Below are positions 1-6,779 of a DNA stretch of 25,563 nucleotides, in pieces. A program made the translations under genes and the position numbers. The notes under the pieces were generated by a model. It was given only the letters and a program-made list of their open reading frames with translations. It did no database searches and was not told the DNA's origin. The DNA is from JBOGFI01 sp050743365 (lineage in GTDB: Bacteria > Actinomycetota > Acidimicrobiia > IMCC26256 > JACDBD01): positions 1-25,563 of the forward strand of contig JBOGFI010000244.1 of assembly GCA_050743365.1 (NCBI GenBank). The letters run 5' to 3'. Every line of letters begins with the position of its first letter. Position 1 is the first letter of the stretch.

Positions 1-13
1 CCCCCTCCCACTT

Positions 14-64
14 CGAAATCTGCGCGCCACGCGTTGGTATGCGGCGCGTACCGCGCAGATTTCG
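14..64. repeat. 13-bp perfect inverted repeat upstream of ctaB
   Basis: CGAAATCTGCGCG at 14-26 is the exact reverse complement of CGCGCAGATTTCG at 52-64. Inside the arms a second 5-bp stem (ACGCG 29-33 with CGCGT 45-49) can form after a 2-nt mismatch, leaving an 11-nt loop. The outer arms contain A/T runs that stand out in this GC-rich DNA. The right arm reaches the expected -35 area of the ctaB promoter (-10 at 85-90). It could be an operator, a terminator or attenuator hairpin of an upstream gene outside the window, or a dispersed REP-like element. No second copy was seen in this window. Confidence 0.7.
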
Positions 65-84
65 GCTTTGGCGGGTTCTGGCCG

Positions 85-90
85 TAGTCT
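85..90 (+). promoter_or_regulatory. -10 element of ctaB, near-leaderless
   Basis: TAGTCT ends 8 nt before ATG 99. This TANNNT-to-start spacing recurs before many genes of the window and supports ATG 99 over the ATG at 39, which lies inside the hairpin loop. No convincing -35 is visible. Confidence 0.55.
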
Positions 91-98
91 CGCCGTCG

Positions 99-992
99 AT
101 GCTCGTCGCTGCCCCACCGTCGGTGCTCGAGCGCGTCAAGGGCTATATCGCCCTCACCAAGCCGCGCATCATCGAGCTGCTCCTGGTCACGACCCTTCCC
201 ACCATGGTCGTGGCCGAGAAGGGGCTGCCGTCGGGATGGCTGATGCTGGCCACCTTGGTCGGCGGGACGCTGGCTGCGGGTGGGGCCAACGCCATCAACA
301 TGTATGTCGACCGCGACATCGACGCGATCATGAAGCGCACGCGGCACCGCCCGCTCGTCACCGGGGTGGTCTCCCCCCGCAACGCCCTGCTCTTCGCCAT
401 CGCCCTCGAGGTGATCGCCTTCATCGAGCTCTGGGCGTTGGTGAACCTGCTCAGCGCCGTCCTCGCCGTGAGCGCCACCTTGTTCTATGTCTTCGTCTAC
501 ACCCTCTGGCTCAAGCGGACGTCGAGCCGCAACATCGTCATCGGCGGCGCGGCCGGCGCCGTCCCGGTGCTCGTCGGCTGGGCCGCGGTCACCGGGCGCC
601 TCGACGCGCCCGCGTGGGTGCTGTTCGCGATCGTGTTCTGCTGGACACCGCCGCACTTCTGGGCCCTTGCGCTGCGATATCGCGACGACTACGCGGCGGC
701 CGGCATCCCGATGCTTCCCGTCGTCAGGGGCCCTCACGCCGCGGCGGGCCAGATCCTCGTCTACACCGTCATCGTGGTCGGCGTCACCTTGACCCTGTTC
801 CGCTTCGAGCAGATGGGCGTCGTGTACCTGCTCGCCGCGCTCGGGTTGGGCGTCGCGTTCGTCGTGCAGGCCCTCGGCTTGCGCCGCGACGTCACCCCGG
901 CGCGCGCCATGCGCCTCTTCGGCTTCTCGAACGCGTACCTGGCGCTCCTCTTCGCTGCCATTGCCGTCGACACCCTCCTCCGCACTTCCTGA
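99..992 (+). CDS. ctaB: Protoheme IX farnesyltransferase (heme O synthase)
   Basis: A UbiA-family prenyltransferase in the cytoplasmic membrane that transfers a farnesyl group from FPP to heme b to give heme O, the substrate of CtaA. From ATG 99 it has 297 residues, normal for CtaB. The first Asp-rich motif N67-x3-D71-x3-D75 and the second (DDY at 196-198 followed by AAAGIPMLP) are intact, and about eight hydrophobic segments follow one another. CWTPPHFWALALRYRDDY is a family hallmark. ATG 99 is chosen because a -10 element ends at 90. An in-frame ATG at 39 would add 20 basic residues but falls in the loop of the inverted repeat. The 3' end overlaps the next gene by 32 nt, so the two are probably co-transcribed. 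The partner gene ctaA is at 22347-23291 on the other strand. Confidence 0.95.
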   Translation: MLVAAPPSVLERVKGYIALTKPRIIELLLVTTLPTMVVAEKGLPSGWLMLATLVGGTLAAGGANAINMYVDRDIDAIMKRTRHRPLVTGVVSPRNALLFAIALEVIAFIELWALVNLLSAVLAVSATLFYVFVYTLWLKRTSSRNIVIGGAAGAVPVLVGWAAVTGRLDAPAWVLFAIVFCWTPPHFWALALRYRDDYAAAGIPMLPVVRGPHAAAGQILVYTVIVVGVTLTLFRFEQMGVVYLLAALGLGVAFVVQALGLRRDVTPARAMRLFGFSNAYLALLFAAIAVDTLLRTS

Positions 993-1569
993 ACCGCCCT
1001 GGCGGCGGTCGCGGTGGAAGTCGTTCCTCGTCGGGGTCGGCGCGGCCGGCGTCGTCGCCGCCGTCGCCTGGTTGGCGATCGAGATCCGCGAGTCCGACAG
1101 CGGGCCGCCCGGCCGCACGCCCGGGCAGGCGGCGGACCGCGCCGTCGCCGAAGTAGGCGCCGCCGCGCCGAACTTCGAGCTCCGGACCCTCGACGACGGC
1201 ACGATCCGCTCCGCCGACCTTCGGGGCCGGCCGGTGGTCGTGAACTTCTGGGCCTCGTGGTGCAACCCGTGCCGCGAGGAGTTCCCGCTCCTCGCCCAGG
1301 CGCTGATCGAGCACGAGCGCGACGAGCTCGCGGTCGTGGGAGTGACCTTCCGCGACATCGAGTCGGACTCGCGCGACTTCGTCGAGGAGATGAGCGCGTC
1401 GTGGCCCCAGGGCGTCGACGAGGACGGCGCGGTCGCGGAGTCGTTCGGGGTGCGCGCCATCCCGCAGACGTTCTTCCTCGACGCCGACGGCACGATCGCG
1501 GCCCGCATCTTCGGCTTCTCGTCAAAGGACGCCCTCGACGAGCCCCTCCGCAAGATCCTGCCCTCGTAA
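961..1569 (+). CDS. TlpA/ResA-like membrane-anchored thiol-disulfide oxidoreductase
   Basis: The product has 202 residues: a short cytoplasmic N-terminus, one membrane anchor (about 21-41, VGVGAAGVVAAVAWLAI) and an extracytoplasmic AhpC/TSA-Redoxin type thioredoxin domain from about 65 onward. The redox motif is W100-C101-N-P-C104 within VNFWASWCNPC, and the cis-Pro loop is AIPQTFFLDADGTIAA. Such proteins reduce or exchange disulfides of apocytochrome c or of cytochrome oxidase assembly factors. Position directly behind ctaB fits oxidase assembly, but the substrate cannot be read from sequence. The start is TTG 961, inside the end of ctaB (32-nt overlap). I see no better in-frame start that keeps the whole membrane anchor. 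It converges on the ABC permease with a gap of 19 bp. Confidence 0.88.
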   Translation: MPSTPSSALPEPPWRRSRWKSFLVGVGAAGVVAAVAWLAIEIRESDSGPPGRTPGQAADRAVAEVGAAAPNFELRTLDDGTIRSADLRGRPVVVNFWASWCNPCREEFPLLAQALIEHERDELAVVGVTFRDIESDSRDFVEEMSASWPQGVDEDGAVAESFGVRAIPQTFFLDADGTIAARIFGFSSKDALDEPLRKILPS

Positions 1570-1588
1570 CGCTCGACGAGCGGGGCTC

Positions 1589-2320
1589 CTATTCCTCCCA
1601 GCGGAACCATCGGGCCGCCGCCAGGGGCGCGCCGATCGCCCAGCCGACCAGCACCAACACGCTGGCGAGCGGGAACGACTCCCCCGGGGTGAGCACGTCG
1701 CGGACGCTCTCGGCGAGGGCCGCCGCCGGCAGCGCGCGCGCCAGCATCTCCATGGCGCGCGGCAGGCGGTCGAGTGGGTAGGCCATCCCGCCGAGGAACA
1801 GCAGCCCCAGGAAGAGGGCGTTGGCCACCGCCAGGTTGGCCTCGGCCCGTAGCGTCCCCGCCAGCAGCATGCCCACGCCGGCGAACGCGACCGTGCCCAC
1901 CAGCAGCAGGCCCACCGCGGGTACGACCCGCGCCGTCGTGCTCCACCCCAGGGCGAGGCCGACGGTCACGATGACGGCGGCCTGCACGAGCTCGATGAGC
2001 ACGACGTTGAGGGTCTTGGCGGCGATCAGCCCGGCGCGCGAGAGCGGTGTCGAGCCGAGCCGCTTGAGCACCCCGTAGCGGCGCTCGTACCCGGTGGCGA
2101 TCCCCAGGCTCACCATCGCCGTCGACATCACCGCCAACGCGAGGACGCCGGGCACGAGGAAGTCGATGGGCTTGTCGAGGCTGGTGTTGGCGGCGTCGAC
2201 CTTGGCGAAGAAGACGAGCACCCCGATCGGGATCCCCACCGTGACGAGCAGGCTCTCCGCACGCCGGACCGTCAGCAGGAACTCCACCCGGGTCTGGCCG
2301 AGCAGCGTCCCGATCCTCAT
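1589..2320 (-). CDS. ABC-2 type transporter permease
   Basis: This 243-residue integral membrane protein has about six hydrophobic segments. It carries the ABC-2 layout: a charged N-terminus, a first TM (about 23-40), and a cytoplasmic loop with GYERRYGVLKRLGSTPLSR, the coupling-helix region typical of DrrB/YadH-like exporters. It starts at ATG 2320, which overlaps the TGA of the upstream ATPase as ATGA, so it is translationally coupled and forms an exporter with it. From memory the pair resembles the mycobacterial Rv1457c/Rv1458c transporter that neighbours a ctaA-like gene; here it neighbours ctaB. Substrate unknown. Confidence 0.88.
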   Translation of the reverse strand: MRIGTLLGQTRVEFLLTVRRAESLLVTVGIPIGVLVFFAKVDAANTSLDKPIDFLVPGVLALAVMSTAMVSLGIATGYERRYGVLKRLGSTPLSRAGLIAAKTLNVVLIELVQAAVIVTVGLALGWSTTARVVPAVGLLLVGTVAFAGVGMLLAGTLRAEANLAVANALFLGLLFLGGMAYPLDRLPRAMEMLARALPAAALAESVRDVLTPGESFPLASVLVLVGWAIGAPLAAARWFRWEE

Positions 2321-3246
2321 TCGTGCCCGTCGCCCGTGAGTCGGAGGAACACCTCTTCCAGGGACCGGCGGCCGGCCCGGAGCTCGCCCAGCGCGACGTC
2401 GTGGTCGCGCAGCCATGCGGTGAGCGTCGCGACCAGCGACGGCGTCGCCTCCGACCGGACGACGTACTGGCCCGGCCGGGCCTCGAGCACCCGCTCGGCG
2501 GCGAGGCCCAGGCCGGCGGCGAGCGCGGCGCAGTCGAGGCCGGGCCGCGCCGAGAACCGTGTCTCGTCCGCCCCTGCTCCCGACGTGGTGAGCTCGGCGG
2601 TGGTGCCGCAAGCGACGAGCTGCCCGCGGTCGATGATGCCGACCCGGTCGCAGAGCTGCTCCGCCTCGTCCATGCCGTGGGTGGTCAGCACGACGGTCGC
2701 CCCCTGCCCGCGAAGCTCGCGCACCAGGGCCCAAGTCGTGCTGCGGGCGCGCGGGTCCATGCCGGCGGTGGGCTCGTCGAGGAACACCAGTGACGGCCGC
2801 CCGACGAGAGACAGCGCCAGCGACAGGCGCTGGCGCTGCCCGCCCGAGAGCCGGCGCACGAGCGTGCCTGCCGACTCTCGCAGCCCCACCCGGTCGAGGA
2901 GCCCGTCGGGGTCGTCGGGGTCGTCGTAGTACGACGCGAACAGCCGCAACGCCTCGAGCGGCCGGATCCCCGGGTAGAGGCCGCCGTCCTGGAGCATCAC
3001 GCCGATCCGGGGCCGCAGCCTCGACCCGTCGCGCCACGGGTCGAGCCCGAGTACCTGCACCCGGCCGGCGTCGGGGCGGCGGTAGCCCTCGAGGATCTCG
3101 ACGGTGGTGGTCTTGCCCGCGCCGTTGGGGCCGAGCAGGCCGAACACCTCCCCCGACCCCACCGTGAGCGACAGGCCATCGACGGCCCTGACGGCGCCGT
3201 AGCGCTTCTCGAGCGCGGCGACCTCGATGGCAGGAGCCGCCGGCAT
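2317..3246 (-). CDS. ABC transporter ATP-binding protein (export type)
   Basis: The product has 309 residues. It has Walker A GPNGAGKTT (39-47), a Q-loop GVMLQDGG, signature RLSGGQRQR (about 132-140), Walker B LVFLDEPT (153-160) with a GMDP D-loop, and H-loop LTTHGMDEAE. A C-terminal extension of about 85 residues ends in LEEVFLRLTG, as in DrrA/CcmA-type exporters. Start ATG 3246 has a TAGGCT hexamer 9 nt upstream. The gene is divergent from crtYc with only 63 bp between them, so the two promoters may interact. Partner permease overlaps at its 3' end. The exported substrate is unknown; a role in respiratory membrane or heme/lipid biology is only suggested by neighbours. Confidence 0.93.
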   Translation of the reverse strand: MPAAPAIEVAALEKRYGAVRAVDGLSLTVGSGEVFGLLGPNGAGKTTTVEILEGYRRPDAGRVQVLGLDPWRDGSRLRPRIGVMLQDGGLYPGIRPLEALRLFASYYDDPDDPDGLLDRVGLRESAGTLVRRLSGGQRQRLSLALSLVGRPSLVFLDEPTAGMDPRARSTTWALVRELRGQGATVVLTTHGMDEAEQLCDRVGIIDRGQLVACGTTAELTTSGAGADETRFSARPGLDCAALAAGLGLAAERVLEARPGQYVVRSEATPSLVATLTAWLRDHDVALGELRAGRRSLEEVFLRLTGDGHE

Positions 3247-3255
3247 GAGCGCGGC

Positions 3256-3261
3256 AGCCTA
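3256..3261 (-). promoter_or_regulatory. -10 element of ABC ATPase (TAGGCT)
   Basis: TAGGCT on the minus strand ends 9 nt before ATG 3246. It lies about 33 bp from the candidate -10 of divergent crtYc. Confidence 0.4.
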
Positions 3262-3294
3262 CCCGAGCGACCCCGTCGCTCCCCCGCCGCGAGC

Positions 3295-3300
3295 CACAAT
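3295..3300 (+). promoter_or_regulatory. -10-like element of crtYc (CACAAT)
   Basis: CACAAT ends 9 nt before the GTG start at 3310. It lacks the first T of TANNNT but keeps A2 and T6; rmuC has the same hexamer 7 nt from its start. Confidence 0.35.
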
Positions 3301-3309
3301 GGTGGTTCC

Positions 3310-3630
3310 GTGGACCGGTTCCAGTACCTGTTGCTCATGGCGCTGTGCGCGGTGATCACGCTGCCCCTCGAGTTCGTGTTCGGCGCCCGCGTCTGGCGTC
3401 GGCCGCGGCGGCTGCTGTCTGCGCTCGTGCCGACGGTCGCGGTGTTCGCAGTCTGGGACGTGGCGGCCATCGCCCGCGGCCACTGGGGGTTCAGCTCCCG
3501 TTACACGACCGGGTGGCTGCTCCCGGGCAACGTGCCCGTCGAGGAGCTCGTGTTCTTCGTCGTCATCGCCACCTGCGGGCTGCTCACGCTCGAAGCGGTG
3601 CGCAACATCCTGGAGCGCGACCGTGCGTGA
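3310..3630 (+). CDS. crtYc: Lycopene cyclase subunit CrtYc
   Basis: A small (106 aa) membrane protein with three hydrophobic helices, belonging to the actinobacterial heterodimeric lycopene cyclase family. It carries PLEFVFGARVW near residues 19-29 and the conserved VPVEELVFF motif in the last helix. Together with CrtYd it closes the ends of lycopene, most likely to beta-rings. The start is GTG 3310. No Shine-Dalgarno site is evident, and a CACAAT hexamer sits 9 nt upstream. Its 3' end overlaps crtYd by 8 nt. Ring type (beta or epsilon) cannot be proved from motifs alone, but the hydroxylase downstream fits beta-rings. Confidence 0.88.
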   Translation: MDRFQYLLLMALCAVITLPLEFVFGARVWRRPRRLLSALVPTVAVFAVWDVAAIARGHWGFSSRYTTGWLLPGNVPVEELVFFVVIATCGLLTLEAVRNILERDRA

Positions 3631-3976
3631 GTACACGGTCCTGGCGGCAATCGCGGTGCTCACGGTCGTCGTCCTCGAGCTCCGCGCCCTTCGCACCGGG
3701 CTTCTGCGGACACGCGCCTACTGGATCACGCTGGCGATCTGCTACGGCTTCATGATCGGGGTCAACGGCTGGCTCACCAAGCTGTCGGCGCCCGTCGTCG
3801 TCTACGACGAACACGAGACCACGGGCTGGCGGCTCCCGTGGGACATCCCGGTGGAGGACTACCTCTTCGGCTTCGCGTTCCTGACGCTGGCCATGCTGCT
3901 GTGGGACCACGCCCGCGGGCCCGCCGCGTCCGGGAAGGAGCAGGCGATATGGTCCGCGGCGAAGGAGCGCTCGTGA
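3623..3976 (+). CDS. crtYd: Lycopene cyclase subunit CrtYd
   Basis: The second half of the heterodimeric cyclase, 117 residues, with three membrane helices and the family motif WDIPVEDYLFGFAF at about 73-86. It is paralogous in layout to CrtYc (IPVED against VPVEE). It starts at GTG 3623 inside the end of crtYc and ends at 3976, where its TGA overlaps the GTG of crtZ as GTGA. The tight overlaps imply stoichiometric, coupled synthesis of the three proteins. Confidence 0.87.
   Translation: MREYTVLAAIAVLTVVVLELRALRTGLLRTRAYWITLAICYGFMIGVNGWLTKLSAPVVVYDEHETTGWRLPWDIPVEDYLFGFAFLTLAMLLWDHARGPAASGKEQAIWSAAKERS
3962..3967 (+). promoter_or_regulatory. Ribosome binding site of crtZ
   Basis: AAGGAG, with 5 nt to GTG 3973, is one of the few strong Shine-Dalgarno sites in the window. 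It decides for GTG 3973 over the in-frame ATG 3949. Confidence 0.75.
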
Positions 3977-4449
3977 CGACCGTCCTCATCGCTCTCGCCG
4001 CCTTCCTGCTCATGGAGCCGGTGACCGCGCTCACCCACCGCAAGGTCATGCACGGCTTCGGGATGGCCTGGCACCGCAGCCACCACGACCCGCCCCGCGG
4101 CCGAGTCGAGGCCAACGACCTGTTCCCGGTCGTGTTCGCGGCCGCCACCATCGTCCTGCTGTCGGTGGGCGTGTTCGTCGGGGGCGGCAGGGTGCTGGTG
4201 CCGCTCGGCATCGGGATCACGGCCTACGGCGCGTCGTACCTCCTCGTCCACGACGTCGTGGTCCACCGGCGCGTGCCGTGGTTGCCGCTTCCGGCCCGCT
4301 TCCTCGACTGGCATCGCGGCGCGCACAACGTGCATCACCTCTACGGCCGTGCCCCGTTTGGGTTCCTGGCCCCGGTCGTCCCGGCGGAGCTGCGGCAGCG
4401 AGCCCGCGACGCCGGTGTCGACCGCACCGAGCGCGCCGCTCGGCGCTAG
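3973..4449 (+). CDS. crtZ: Beta-carotene hydroxylase (CrtZ type)
   Basis: The product has 158 residues, a usual CrtZ length. All four histidine clusters for the di-iron site are visible: H22-x4-H27, H34-x2-HH38, H93-x4-H98 and H114-x3-H118-x2-HH122. The fatty-acid-hydroxylase/CrtZ fold adds 3- and 3'-hydroxyls to beta-rings, giving beta-cryptoxanthin and zeaxanthin. Start GTG 3973 is set by the AAGGAG site and the GTGA overlap with crtYd. Its TAG stop (4447-4449) is interlocked with the TAG of crtB on the other strand in the palindrome CTAG (4446-4449). The last gene of the plus-strand carotenoid half-operon. Confidence 0.9.
   Translation: MTTVLIALAAFLLMEPVTALTHRKVMHGFGMAWHRSHHDPPRGRVEANDLFPVVFAAATIVLLSVGVFVGGGRVLVPLGIGITAYGASYLLVHDVVVHRRVPWLPLPARFLDWHRGAHNVHHLYGRAPFGFLAPVVPAELRQRARDAGVDRTERAARR
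4446..4449. other. Interlocked stop codons of crtZ and crtB (CTAG)
   Basis: The plus-strand TAG at 4447-4449 and the minus-strand TAG at 4448-4446 share the palindromic tetramer CTAG. The two convergent genes therefore overlap by 4 nt and there is no room for a terminator between them. Confidence 0.95.
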
Positions 4450-5294
4450 CTGCCGGTCAGGGCCGCTCGCGCGACGACCGCTGCCTTTCGCCAGCCCGGC
4501 ACGCGCGCCCGCTGCGTGAACACGTCGTACCCGGCCGCCTCGATGCGGACGAGGATCTCCGAGTAGAGCTGGCGAGCGGCGCGGATGCAGCGAGCCGAGC
4601 TGGGAGGGAGAAGCGCGATGCCACGGTCGGCCGACGCGTAGTGCTCGCGGGTGCGGGCGATCTCGAAGCCCATCAGCGTCCGCCACTCGGGTGTGACCCG
4701 TCGCTCGCCGGGGTCGGCACCGAAGCGGCGCAGGTCCTCCTGGGGGACGTAGACGCGACCCCGGTCGAGGTCCTCGGCCACATCGCGCAGGAAGTTCGTG
4801 AGCTGGAACGCGATGCCCAGGTCGCGCGCGCGGGGTCGGGCGGCGGGCGACACCGGCTCCAGGATCGGCAGCATCATCTCGCCGATCACCGCCGCCGAAC
4901 CGTCCATGTAGCCGAGCAGGTCGTCGAAGGTCTCGTACGTCGCCACCGTGAGATCCATGGTCATCGAGCGCAGGAACCGCCGGAAGCAGTCAGGGTCGAT
5001 GCGGAAGGCGCGGACCGTATGGACGACCGCCTTGAGCACCTCGTCGTCGCTCTCGCCGGCTTCGAGGTCGGCGAAGAAGCGGGCGCCGAAGCTCGCGAGT
5101 GTCTTCTCGCGCACTTCGACCGGGGCGGGGCCGACGGCGTCCACGATGTCGTCCGCGTACCGGCAGAAGCCGTAGAGAGCGTGGACGTGATGGCGCTTCA
5201 CCCGGGGGAGGGCGAACGTCGCGGCGTAGTACGTGGTGCCGTACGCCTTGTTGAGCGCCCGGCAGCGCGCGTACGACTGCTCCAGCGTCGTCAC
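4446..5294 (-). CDS. crtB: Phytoene synthase
   Basis: Head-to-head condensation of two GGPP to phytoene at the membrane surface. From GTG 5294 it has 282 residues. The first Asp-rich motif is D48-x3-D52 (YADDIVD) and the second D171-x3-D175 (RDVAEDLDRGRVYVP), both complete. SYARCRALNKAYGTTYYAATFALP is the typical N-terminus. GTG 5294 overlaps the crtI stop as GTGA, the same coupling style seen elsewhere in the window. A GTG at 5318 would add 8 residues (28-nt overlap) and cannot be excluded. The upstream ACGGGG stretch is a weak ribosome binding site. Third gene of crtE-crtI-crtB. Confidence 0.94.
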   Translation of the reverse strand: MTTLEQSYARCRALNKAYGTTYYAATFALPRVKRHHVHALYGFCRYADDIVDAVGPAPVEVREKTLASFGARFFADLEAGESDDEVLKAVVHTVRAFRIDPDCFRRFLRSMTMDLTVATYETFDDLLGYMDGSAAVIGEMMLPILEPVSPAARPRARDLGIAFQLTNFLRDVAEDLDRGRVYVPQEDLRRFGADPGERRVTPEWRTLMGFEIARTREHYASADRGIALLPPSSARCIRAARQLYSEILVRIEAAGYDVFTQRARVPGWRKAAVVARAALTGS

Positions 5295-6772
5295 CCTCGG
5301 CCCCGTCGCTCCGCCCACTCATCGACCCGATCGGCGGCCAGGCGGCCCGACACCAACACCATCGGGATGCCCACGCCGGGCACGGTCCCCATCCCCGAGA
5401 ACACGAGGCCGGGGATACGCCGGTCGACGTTCCCCGGCCGGAAGGGACCGGTCTGGAAGAAGCGATGCGCGAGCGCGAACGGTGTGCCCCGCTCCAGCCC
5501 CTGCGCCTCCCAGTCGCGTGGGTCGGTGAGGCGCTCGACCACCACGTCGTCGACCGGATACCCCAGGGCGCCGACACGTGCGACCAGCTCATCGCGCAGT
5601 TGCGGCCGCTCGGCCGCCCAGGCGACCCGGCCATCGAGGTTCGGGGCGGGCTCGAGCACGAACAAGCCGGCGCCGCCGTCGGGCGCGAGCGACGGGTCCG
5701 AGACGGTGGAGCTCGTCACCAGGATCGACGGGTCGGGCATCCGCCGCCCGTCACGCAGCAGGGCGTCGAACGCCTCGCGCCAGGCGAGGCCGAAGTGGAC
5801 GTTGTGGTGGGCGGCACCGGGAGGCAGCGCGCCGCGCACACCTGCGAGCCAGACGATGCACGACGGCGAGTAGCGACCGCGGCGGGCGACCCTCGGGGGG
5901 GCCAACCCGAGCAGGCGCCGGTACGCCACCGGCACGTCGACGTTGCACACCACCGCGTCGGCGGAGACCCGTTCGCCCGATGCAAGCACCACTCCCTGCA
6001 CCGCGCCGTCCGCCCGGCGCGTGATCCGCTCGACCGCCTGGCTCCACCCGAACGCCGCCCCCGCCTTCTCGGCCGCCCGGGTGAGGCCGACGGCAACCTG
6101 GTGGATGCCGCCGTCGGGGAAGAACACCCCCTCGACCGTGTCCATATAGGTGATGACGCAGTAGATCGCGAGCGCCTCGAACGGCGACAAGCCGGCGTAC
6201 ATGGCCTGGAACGAGAAGATCCGCTGGAGCCGCGGGTCGGAAAAGTACGACTCCACGGTCGGGACCAGCTTGCGCAGTGCCCCCAGCCGCACCAGCCGGA
6301 GCAACGCCATCGGATCGCGCGCCAAGCCGAGGGGCGAGTCGTAGTTGCGGGCGATGAAGTGCGGCATCTCGAGCTGGTAGAGCTCCTCGAGCCAGGAACA
6401 GAAGCGATCGAAGGCGGCGGCATCGCCCGGGCCGCACACGGCGCGGATCTCGTCGGCCATCGCGTCGCGTCCGTGGCGGACGCGCAGCTCGCTGCCGTCG
6501 GGGAAGCAGGCCCGGTACATCGGGTCGACGGGGCGCAGGGTCAGGTGATCGGCGATGTCCGCGCCCGCCGCCGCAAACGTCTCTCCCAGGAGCCCGATCA
6601 TCGTGAGCACGGTCGGCCCGGGGTCCAGGCGGTAGCCCGCCTCGTCGACGAGCCCGGCCCGCCCTCCGGGGACGGCCTCGCGTTCGAGCACCACCACCTC
6701 GTGGCCCCGGCCCGCCAGGTGACACGTGGCGGAGAGCCCGCCGAGCCCGGCGCCGATGACGACGACTTTCAT
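5291..6772 (-). CDS. crtI: Phytoene desaturase (CrtI type)
   Basis: The product has 493 residues, the normal size for FAD-dependent CrtI, which takes phytoene through stepwise desaturation to lycopene. The N-terminal FAD Rossmann motif is VVVIGAGLGGLSATCHLAGRG (GxGxxG), followed by E and a GGRAG second motif. The C-terminal bacterial phytoene dehydrogenase signature reads GMGTVPGVGIPMVLVSGR. Start ATG 6772 lies 7 bp after the crtE stop; a longer open frame running up to 6961 overlaps crtE and has no support. How many desaturation steps it performs (lycopene or neurosporene) cannot be read from sequence; the cyclase and hydroxylase genes nearby argue for lycopene. Confidence 0.95.
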   Translation of the reverse strand: MKVVVIGAGLGGLSATCHLAGRGHEVVVLEREAVPGGRAGLVDEAGYRLDPGPTVLTMIGLLGETFAAAGADIADHLTLRPVDPMYRACFPDGSELRVRHGRDAMADEIRAVCGPGDAAAFDRFCSWLEELYQLEMPHFIARNYDSPLGLARDPMALLRLVRLGALRKLVPTVESYFSDPRLQRIFSFQAMYAGLSPFEALAIYCVITYMDTVEGVFFPDGGIHQVAVGLTRAAEKAGAAFGWSQAVERITRRADGAVQGVVLASGERVSADAVVCNVDVPVAYRRLLGLAPPRVARRGRYSPSCIVWLAGVRGALPPGAAHHNVHFGLAWREAFDALLRDGRRMPDPSILVTSSTVSDPSLAPDGGAGLFVLEPAPNLDGRVAWAAERPQLRDELVARVGALGYPVDDVVVERLTDPRDWEAQGLERGTPFALAHRFFQTGPFRPGNVDRRIPGLVFSGMGTVPGVGIPMVLVSGRLAADRVDEWAERRGRG

Positions 6773-6779
6773 GGTCGTC

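Noticed and set aside
39..98. ATG 39 as the start of ctaB
   Set aside because: It lies in the loop of the inverted repeat and upstream of the likely -10 at 85-90, and the extra 20 basic residues are not typical of CtaB.
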